From assembly GCA_030668025.1 (NCBI GenBank), contig DAOUUT010000105.1, positions 1 through 11,602 of the forward strand: DNA of 11,602 nucleotides, in the 5' to 3' direction. Numbering within the stretch: the first letter of the stretch is position 1; each line of letters opens with the position of its first letter. The notes under the pieces are model-generated. The model saw only the letters and a list, made by a program, of their open reading frames with translations. It did not search any database and was not told where the DNA came from. Positions 7,006 to 11,602 of this stretch are shown piece by piece. The position numbers and the translations under genes were made by a program. This DNA comes from Promethearchaeota archaeon. GTDB lineage: Archaea > Asgardarchaeota > Lokiarchaeia > Sigynarchaeales > SOKP01.

Positions 7006-7040
7006 ATATTTAATCGTTAGTAGAAGAATAAACACATTAC

Positions 7041-7047
7041 GAGAAGG
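7041..7047 (+). promoter_or_regulatory. Shine-Dalgarno that fixes the TTG start of thiC
   Basis: GAGAAGG ends 9 bases before TTG 7057. That spacing favours the TTG over the ATG at 7069, which is 21 bases away. Confidence 0.6.
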
Positions 7048-7056
7048 TCTAAAAAT

Positions 7057-8376
7057 TTGCCCACATTAATGAAAATCGCTCGAGATGGTAAAATCACCAA
7101 AGAAATGGCGTTAATTGCGAAAAAAGAACAAGTAGATGTAGAATTCCTCCGAAAAGGAATCGCAAAAGGCCGTATTATAGTTCCAAAATCCAATATACGC
7201 GATATCGAACCTATTGGCATCGGTGAAGGTTTGTTAGTAAAAATTAACGCTAACATAGGCTCCAGCAAACGAGTATGTGATATTAACGAAGAATTAGAAA
7301 AAGCCAAGATCGCTGTAAAATATGGGGCAGATACCGTCATGGACTTAAGTACCGGAGTAACCGAGGACGATGTGAAAAACATTCGAAAACAAATTTTAAA
7401 AGAAGTTAAAGTCCCAATAGGAACGGTCCCTATCTACCAATCAGCTTTAAGAGCGTTAGAAAAAAAAGGGGCTATTATAAACTTTGACGAAGATGACCTC
7501 TTTAACGTAGTAGAAGAACAGGCCAAAGAAGGCGTGGACTTTTTTACAATTCATGTTGGAATTACAAAAGAGATAATAAATTACCTAAAAGATCATCCGA
7601 GAACTATGGGGGTGGTATCTCGCGGAGGAACTTTTTTAGCCGCATGGATACTTGAGAACGATTTAGAAAACCCCTTTAATCAAAATTACGATTATTTATT
7701 AGAAATGGCGAAAGAATACGATTTCACTCTCTCACTTGGAGATGGGATGAGACCGGGTAGTATATTTGATTCCACAGATTATGCACAAATTCAAGAATTA
7801 ATTGAGATATCAAAATTAGTAAAGCGCGCTTGGTTACAGAATGTCCAAGTAATGGTGGAAGGTCCTGGACACATTCCTGCTAATGAAATAGAGCACAACA
7901 TAAAGATTATGAAATCCTTATGTGAGGGGGCACCTTTTTACGTTTTAGGTCCATTAGTAACTGATATAGCTCCGGGTTACGATCACATCGTAAGTGCGAT
8001 AGGAGGTGTAATGGCGGGTATGGCTGGAGCAGATTATCTCTGTTACGTTACTCCCTCTGAGCATTTAGCACTACCTAATAAGGAAGAAGTTAAAAGAGGA
8101 ACAATTGCTTCTAAAATAGCAGCTCATGCCGTAAATATCGCGAAATATGGTAAGAGGGCATCAGATTGGGATTACAAAATGGATATAGCCCGAAAAAATC
8201 TGGATTGGGAAGGGATGATAAAAAACTCAATCGATCCAGAATTGTCTCGCGAGATTCATTTTAGAAATGGCGATGCTGAAGATGATGATGATGTATGTAG
8301 TATGTGCGGCGAATTTTGCGCAATAAAAATCTTAAAGGAAGCTTTGGAAAAAAAAGCTTCAAAAAATATATTATAA
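7057..8376 (+). CDS. thiC: Phosphomethylpyrimidine synthase ThiC (short archaeal form)
   Basis: A 439-residue radical-SAM enzyme that rearranges 5-aminoimidazole ribotide to 4-amino-5-hydroxymethyl-2-methylpyrimidine phosphate, the pyrimidine half of thiamine. Family blocks are seen in order: KINANIGSS (about 62-70), a DLSTG and PIGTVPIYQS region, VSRGGTF, SLGDGMRPG, VQVMVEGPGHIP, LGPLVTDIAPGYDH and CYVTPSEHLALP. The C-terminal cluster-binding cysteines are Cys414, Cys417 and Cys421 in CSMCGEFC, that is Cx2Cx3C, one residue shorter than the Cx2Cx4C of bacterial ThiC. It lacks the long N-terminal extension of bacterial enzymes, as expected for archaea. The TTG start is chosen for its Shine-Dalgarno and because MPTLMKIARDGKIT aligns with known archaeal N-termini. 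It converges with thiDN, which supplies the next steps. A BzaF-like benzimidazole synthase is a less likely alternative given that neighbour. Confidence 0.95.
   Translation: MPTLMKIARDGKITKEMALIAKKEQVDVEFLRKGIAKGRIIVPKSNIRDIEPIGIGEGLLVKINANIGSSKRVCDINEELEKAKIAVKYGADTVMDLSTGVTEDDVKNIRKQILKEVKVPIGTVPIYQSALRALEKKGAIINFDEDDLFNVVEEQAKEGVDFFTIHVGITKEIINYLKDHPRTMGVVSRGGTFLAAWILENDLENPFNQNYDYLLEMAKEYDFTLSLGDGMRPGSIFDSTDYAQIQELIEISKLVKRAWLQNVQVMVEGPGHIPANEIEHNIKIMKSLCEGAPFYVLGPLVTDIAPGYDHIVSAIGGVMAGMAGADYLCYVTPSEHLALPNKEEVKRGTIASKIAAHAVNIAKYGKRASDWDYKMDIARKNLDWEGMIKNSIDPELSREIHFRNGDAEDDDDVCSMCGEFCAIKILKEALEKKASKNIL
8338..8360. repeat. 8-bp stem-loop in the thiC 3' end, downstream of thiDN
   Basis: GAAGCTTT (8338-8345) and AAAGCTTC (8353-8360) are perfect inverted repeats around a 7-base loop. 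They lie within the last codons of thiC. Read on the minus strand, the hairpin comes just after the thiDN stop and is flanked by T6 (8361-8366), with T8 (8348-8355) running through the loop and stem, so thiDN transcripts may end here. For thiC it would be a coding-end hairpin. Confidence 0.45.
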
Positions 8377-8384
8377 ATAAAATC

Positions 8385-9368
8385 CTAAGATATTATTTCT
8401 ATAATTTTCTTGAGTTTTTCTATCATATCTTTCGAATTTTTTCCAAATAATCTAATTATCGGTTCCTTCCCCATTGCTCCTTTATCCCAAATAATATCTG
8501 GTATTTTACCTTTACTATCAACACTTTCTTTAATTAACCATTGCATGGTTGAAAATTCTTGTTTTTTAATCTTTTCTGGTTGATCTTCTCTAATTATTTC
8601 CTGTAATTCTAAATCAGTGTTTTTCTGAATTAAATCTATCCAGTTAGGATTATATTTAAGATTTATTACGTAATTAATTGATTTATCAAATTCTTTTGCA
8701 GAAAGTATCAATCGAGCAGTATGATCTGTAGCTCCAAACTTTATTTCTCCAGAAGCTCGTGGATAACCATTGATAATTGTAATTCTACCTTCAATACCCG
8801 CGATGTCCTCTTTTGTAGTAGCGTGAGGTATAGCCCCCGATATATTCATTCTAACTTCAGGAATTAATTTGCTAAATTTTTTCAATCTAGAGATAAAATT
8901 GTAAATTTCCTTAATTTGATTTATAACTTCCACTCTTTCTTCTGAAATAGTTAAATCAATTACTTTACCTTTATTTGGTAATTCAACAAACTTCTGAAAT
9001 TTAGCATCAAAAAAACTTTCTGCTTTTTCGATGGCCCTAGCTAAGGGATTTCCTTTAGCAAGAAAAGCAGTTATGGCCGAAGAAAAAACACATCCCGTTC
9101 CGTGGACATTTCCATTAATGGATAGTTTTGGCTTTTGATATAATGTAAATTCGTAATTTTCATTGGAACCAATTCCTTTACTAATACAAACTAGATCGAA
9201 AAGTTCTCCTTGTTTAGTTCCAGCACTTTTAATAACAACTGCTTTCTCCGCATTCAATACTGGATTATCGGAATATAACTTTTTTACCAATATTATTGCT
9301 GCTTCTTTGAGCTCGGCAATATTATCTGTCGTTATATTTAATAAATCTCGATTCGAATAAAAACCGGC
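8385..9368 (-). CDS. thiN: C-terminal half of interrupted thiDN: end of ThiD plus ThiN thiamine-phosphate synthase
   Basis: This is the part of the ThiD-ThiN fusion after the internal TAA; coding continues at once in the same frame. Numbering the full fusion from 9785, residues 140-300 complete the HMP-P kinase: KAVVIKSAG (about 182-190) and HGTGC (228-232), whose Cys232 is the catalytic position of ThiD-type kinases. Residues about 300-466 are a ThiN domain, with IPEVRMNI (308-315), IAGIEGRI, IKFGATDHTA, STMQW and MGKEPIIRLFG. It joins HMP-PP and thiazole phosphate to make thiamine phosphate. If translated separately, the first usable start would be TTG at 9290 (301 residues), which has no Shine-Dalgarno and would lose 26 residues of the kinase, so independent translation looks poor. 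The stop (TAG) is 8 bp from the thiC stop on the other strand. Confidence 0.85.
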   Translation of the reverse strand, partial: AGFYSNRDLLNITTDNIAELKEAAIILVKKLYSDNPVLNAEKAVVIKSAGTKQGELFDLVCISKGIGSNENYEFTLYQKPKLSINGNVHGTGCVFSSAITAFLAKGNPLARAIEKAESFFDAKFQKFVELPNKGKVIDLTISEERVEVINQIKEIYNFISRLKKFSKLIPEVRMNISGAIPHATTKEDIAGIEGRITIINGYPRASGEIKFGATDHTARLILSAKEFDKSINYVINLKYNPNWIDLIQKNTDLELQEIIREDQPEKIKKQEFSTMQWLIKESVDSKGKIPDIIWDKGAMGKEPIIRLFGKNSKDMIEKLKKIIEIIS

Positions 9369-9371
9369 TTA
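9369..9371 (-). other. In-frame TAA replacing the conserved Glu codon of ThiD
   Basis: The frame reads T-P-N-I-N-TAA-A-G where ThiD/pfkB-type kinases have T-P-N-x-x-E-A. GAA to TAA is a single base change and restores the motif exactly. Confidence 0.85.
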
Positions 9372-9785
9372 ATTTATATTTGGTGTAAGGATTTTTACGT
9401 ACGGAAACAAACTTCTTTCTATTTCTAATTCGAATCCTTCGCTCGATAGCCTTTTACCCGCACTAGAGATAGAAACAGGGTCCAAAACGGCGATTAATTC
9501 GTGTTGTCTTACTACGTCTACGATAATATCTAATGCTTTGATATCTGGAATCATCCCTATCTTTACAAACTTAACAGGATAAGATGTAAAAATAGCATCC
9601 AGCTGTTTATTTAAATCGTCTGAAAGCGATTTATATCCATAAAATTCTGTTGCTGATTGGTAAGTAATAGCCGTTATTACAGAAAAAGGGTGTAATCCAC
9701 ACCTATCAAACGTTCTAATATCCGCTTGAATTCCCGCTCCGCAAGTAGGATCTGAACCGGCAATAGTTAAACAAAAAAGTTTCAT
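9369..9785 (-). CDS. thiD: N-terminal half of interrupted thiDN: ThiD hydroxymethylpyrimidine (phosphate) kinase
   Basis: 138 residues from ATG 9785 to the premature TAA. The start of a ribokinase-fold ThiD is clear: TIAGSDPTCGAGIQAD (7-22) is the substrate-binding signature, with TCG where most relatives have SGG. It is followed by AITYQSA (39-45), PVKFVKIGMI (70-79), VLDPVSISSAG (100-110) and KILTPNIN (131-138). The full enzyme phosphorylates HMP to HMP-P and HMP-PP using ATP. This fragment lacks the anion-hole HGTGC and the ATP-side residues, so alone it should be inactive. The ATG is the natural start, because MKLFCLTIAGSD matches the family's N-terminus. It lies 26 bp behind the RING gene on the same strand. 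Confidence 0.88.
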   Translation of the reverse strand: MKLFCLTIAGSDPTCGAGIQADIRTFDRCGLHPFSVITAITYQSATEFYGYKSLSDDLNKQLDAIFTSYPVKFVKIGMIPDIKALDIIVDVVRQHELIAVLDPVSISSAGKRLSSEGFELEIERSLFPYVKILTPNIN

Positions 9786-9811
9786 TTTATATTATTAGTA
9801 AAAATCAAATA

Positions 9812-10387
9812 TTAATTAACTCTATCATACGCCCATTTTGCCTGATCTTTTAAACCTATGGCGTCATAGGATTTTCCAAGATATAAAAACCCCTCAGGAT
9901 AGTCATAATTTTCTTTTACTAATTTATTTAATAAGTTAACTGCCAAATCATAACGACCTCTCAAGTAATTAATCTTTCCCTTTAAAAACCAGATGTTTTG
10001 ACCTTTTTGATTTGAAATGGTATCGTTGTCATGTAAATCTAACCTCGATAGAGCATACTCATATTCTTTCGCCCCAATTAATACCTCAATAGATTCAACA
10101 AATTTCAGAAATTTCATTTTTTCAGCAATTTTCTCCATTTGTTTGATTTTTTCTTTTTTTTGTTCACTTTCTAAAACTTCTTGTTTTTCTTGCTCTTTTT
10201 GTTGAATAAAACCTTTAAAAGTTTCAATAACTTGACTCGAGTACGGTTCTCTACATAAAGGGCAGTTTGAAGAGCGGAGTAACCATTCTTTCAAGCAATC
10301 GGGGTGAGTAGGGTGTCCGTTAGGGCACTCCTGGATGGGATTAACACCTTCAACAATATTCAAATGACAAATAATACAATTGACCAT
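9812..10387 (-). CDS. RING-H2 zinc finger protein with coiled coil and C-terminal TPR-like repeats
   Basis: A 191-residue protein in three parts. Residues 4-45 form a complete RING-H2 finger: Cys4, Cys7, Cys21, His25, His28, Cys31, Cys42, Cys45 (Cx2Cx13Cx3Hx2Hx2Cx10Cx2C). Residues that dock an E2 in eukaryotic RINGs are present: Ile5 after the first Cys, Trp35 in CLKEWL, Pro43, and Arg46 just after the last Cys, the linchpin position. A highly charged Gln/Glu/Lys helix (about 53-95) is likely a coiled coil. Residues about 130-190 form two TPR-like helical hairpins (IWFLKGKINYLRGRYDLAV, then FLYLGKSYDAIGLKDQA). The layout suggests a ubiquitin-ligase-like adaptor with TPRs binding the target. 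That is inference: no ubiquitin, E1 or E2 gene is in the window. The start is the first ATG, giving MVNCIIC. It is probably co-transcribed with thiDN. Confidence 0.9.
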   Translation of the reverse strand: MVNCIICHLNIVEGVNPIQECPNGHPTHPDCLKEWLLRSSNCPLCREPYSSQVIETFKGFIQQKEQEKQEVLESEQKKEKIKQMEKIAEKMKFLKFVESIEVLIGAKEYEYALSRLDLHDNDTISNQKGQNIWFLKGKINYLRGRYDLAVNLLNKLVKENYDYPEGFLYLGKSYDAIGLKDQAKWAYDRVN

Positions 10388-10475
10388 ATCTATCAGAAAA
10401 TTTTTACTTTTTGTAAGATAAAATGATAAACAATTAAATTTAATAAATTATAAAATTATTACTTTTAAAACTAGG

Positions 10476-10485
10476 TATTTAAATA
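10476..10485 (+). promoter_or_regulatory. TATA box for the roadblock-GTPase gene
   Basis: TATTTAAATA is centred about 30 bases upstream of ATG 10511, so the transcript would be leaderless or nearly so. The same 123-bp gap (10388-10510) must carry the RING promoter in the other direction; TTTTATAAT at 10447-10455 on the minus strand is a possible but weak candidate. Confidence 0.5.
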
Positions 10486-10510
10486 TAATCGTATTATTTT
10501 TGAATTAATT

Positions 10511-11602
10511 ATGTCTTTAAATAAAAAACAACTTTTCAAAGATCTTCTTACTAACTTCCTACTTATTAATGAAGATGTAAAGGCCCTAATTGTTTCTGAT
10601 CGCGAAGGTTTTATTATAGCTGGTGAAAAAAAAGCAAGCACTGATATGGAATTAGTATCTGTATTAACAGCATTAATAAATCCAATTTTAGAGAGAATTC
10701 GGGAAGAATTTGCCTTCAAAAAGTTTGGATCAGCTAGTTTTGACACCGAACAAAATCGATTGTTTTTTATTTCTATAGACGAGAATACCACTCTTAGCGT
10801 AGTTTTAGACATTTTAGCTTCTGTTGATAAAATTAGCCCTTATGCTTATTTTCTAGCAGAAAAAACTGCTCAAATCTTATATGCCAAAGAAGGCGATTCA
10901 ATTCAAGTTACTATACCGAATTTTGAAACAGATTCTGATAGTGTCAGTAGAATAAAAGAACAAATATACCAACTCCGTTTAGATTCGGGAGGAGTATACA
11001 AATTTAAATTTATAATAGTCGGCGATAGTTCAGTGGGAAAAACCTCTATTATAAGAAGGTTTGTAGAAAATAAGTTTTCTCTCGATTATCGGGCAACTTT
11101 AGGACTTAATGTGTTATCGCACTCAATTAAATTTTATGGGAACGAAGTATCACTTTCACTTTGGGATGTTGGTGCACAGGAATATTTTAAACGCTATAGA
11201 AAGACTTATTATATGGGCGCGCAAGCTGCTTTCATCGTGTTCGATGTTTGTAAAAGAGATTCCTTCGTAAATGTGAAAGTATGGTACAAAGAGCTAGAAG
11301 ATTTTCTCGATAAAATAAATTTACCAATAGTAATTGTAGGTAATAAAATAGATTTAGCAGATCAGAGAAGCGTCTCATACAAAGATGGTATTGAACTATG
11401 TGAAGAGCTCGCAAAGGAGAAGATTGAAAGTCACTTCTCTTACATTGAAACTAGCGCATTAACCGGTGAAAATATAGAAGATGCGTTTAGCTTAATAGCT
11501 TACCATTATATAATGAAGAGCAAGGAAAGAGAGGAACAAAAATTAAAAAAGAGCCTAATGGACCAAATCACTTCGTTATTAAATAAAAGAGGAAAATTAA
11601 TC
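10511..11602 (+). CDS. Roadblock/LC7 domain fused to a Rab/Ras-like small GTPase (C-terminus off the right edge)
   Basis: The frame is open for 364 codons from ATG 10511 to the window edge. Residues about 5-125 are a roadblock/LC7-type domain (EDVKALIVSDREGFIIAG at 21-38). A linker (about 130-160) leads to a small GTPase. P-loop GDSSVGKTS is at 171-179 with Lys177 and Thr178; switch I is DYRATLG with Thr196; G4 is NKID at 278-281; G5 is TSAL at 314-317. G3 is WDVGAQE (218-224): Asp219 and Gln223 are kept, but the invariant Gly of DxxG is Ala222 and the preceding residue is Gly221, swapped relative to DTAGQE. After the G domain comes a charged helix (from 335) running to the edge. Roadblock proteins such as MglB regulate small GTPases in trans, so a built-in partner or dimerisation module is a fair inference. 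No lipid-anchor motif can be judged, as the end is missing. Confidence 0.92.
   Translation, partial: MSLNKKQLFKDLLTNFLLINEDVKALIVSDREGFIIAGEKKASTDMELVSVLTALINPILERIREEFAFKKFGSASFDTEQNRLFFISIDENTTLSVVLDILASVDKISPYAYFLAEKTAQILYAKEGDSIQVTIPNFETDSDSVSRIKEQIYQLRLDSGGVYKFKFIIVGDSSVGKTSIIRRFVENKFSLDYRATLGLNVLSHSIKFYGNEVSLSLWDVGAQEYFKRYRKTYYMGAQAAFIVFDVCKRDSFVNVKVWYKELEDFLDKINLPIVIVGNKIDLADQRSVSYKDGIELCEELAKEKIESHFSYIETSALTGENIEDAFSLIAYHYIMKSKEREEQKLKKSLMDQITSLLNKRGKLI

Larger units (their letters stand above)
8385..9785 (-). pseudogene. thiD: Full-length thiDN reading frame with one in-frame TAA (bifunctional HMP-P kinase / thiamine-phosphate synthase)
   Basis: Read as one frame this is 466 codons plus stop, the expected size of an archaeal ThiD-ThiN fusion. 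The only lesion is codon 139 (TAA). No frameshift, deletion or decay is seen on either side, and every family motif from both domains is present in order. The state is therefore either a very recent nonsense mutation, a base-call or assembly error, or suppressed termination. The gene starts 26 bp after the RING gene stop with no room for a separate promoter, so the two are probably co-transcribed. If the TAA is real and not read through, the cell loses HMP-PP synthesis from this locus and perhaps ThiN too. Confidence 0.8.

Noticed and set aside
6805..7056. TPP riboswitch upstream of thiC
   Set aside because: None of the conserved THI-box core segments is visible on the plus strand, and the region is almost entirely A and T.
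7017..7382. Minus-strand open frame of 121 codons over the start of thiC
   Set aside because: It is antisense to strongly conserved ThiC coding sequence and has no family features.
8385..9290. Independent gene starting at TTG 9290 (301 residues)
   Set aside because: It starts in the middle of the ThiD fold, has no Shine-Dalgarno, and the 26 codons between the TAA and the TTG still read as ThiD. It is better explained as part of an interrupted thiDN.
9369..9371. Pyrrolysine or selenocysteine codon in thiDN
   Set aside because: Those use TAG and TGA; this codon is TAA, and the expected residue is Glu, not a catalytic Cys or a methylamine-enzyme site.
10471..10812. Minus-strand open frame of 113 codons over the roadblock domain
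   Set aside because: It is antisense to the roadblock coding region, low in complexity, and lacks a plausible start context.

Overview
The window is an AT-rich stretch of what is most likely an Asgard archaeon (Lokiarchaeia-like or a relative). This is inferred from gene content, not from a marker gene. Evidence for archaea: oligo-T terminators, TATA-type promoters a short distance from start codons, a short-form ThiC, a ThiD-ThiN fusion, and a secreted subtilase with a C-terminal membrane anchor. Evidence for Asgard in particular: a Rab/Ras-like small GTPase fused to a roadblock/LC7 domain, a eukaryote-style RING-H2 protein with TPR-like repeats, and a DUSP23-like phosphatase within 11.6 kb.

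Layout. Positions 1-537 (minus) hold the N-terminal 179 codons of an unrecognised protein that runs off the left edge. Next on the minus strand come a small dual-specificity phosphatase (657-1115) and a 1417-residue cell-surface subtilisin-like protease (1353-5606). A divergent promoter region (5607-5810) leads to three plus-strand genes, each with its own apparent promoter: a Nudix hydrolase (5811-6278), a 113-residue protein of unknown function with a GTG start (6463-6804), and thiC (7057-8376). Converging on thiC, with only 8 bp between stop codons, is a minus-strand unit: the RING-TPR gene (9812-10387) followed 26 bp later by thiDN (8385-9785). A divergent gap separates this unit from the roadblock-GTPase fusion (10511 to the right edge, incomplete).

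How the genes work together. thiC and thiDN together cover the pyrimidine branch of thiamine synthesis (AIR to HMP-P, HMP-P to HMP-PP) and the coupling step to thiamine phosphate. However, thiDN has an in-frame TAA exactly where the conserved Glu of the ThiD 'TPNxxEA' motif is expected. Coding continues intact in the same frame on both sides, so this is a very recent nonsense mutation, a base-call error, or an unusual read-through site. The protease is an exported, membrane-anchored surface enzyme with a beta-rich stalk. The remaining genes look like signalling or regulatory parts (phosphatase, RING, roadblock-GTPase) with no obvious shared pathway.

The points most worth a second look are the TAA in thiDN, the swapped G3 motif (DVGAQE instead of DTAGQE) in the roadblock-GTPase, the RING-H2/coiled-coil/TPR architecture with all E2-docking positions present, and the recently duplicated Fn3-like repeats of the protease. 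No tRNA, rRNA, CRISPR array, insertion sequence or riboswitch was recognised. No gene-free stretch exceeds 300 bases.
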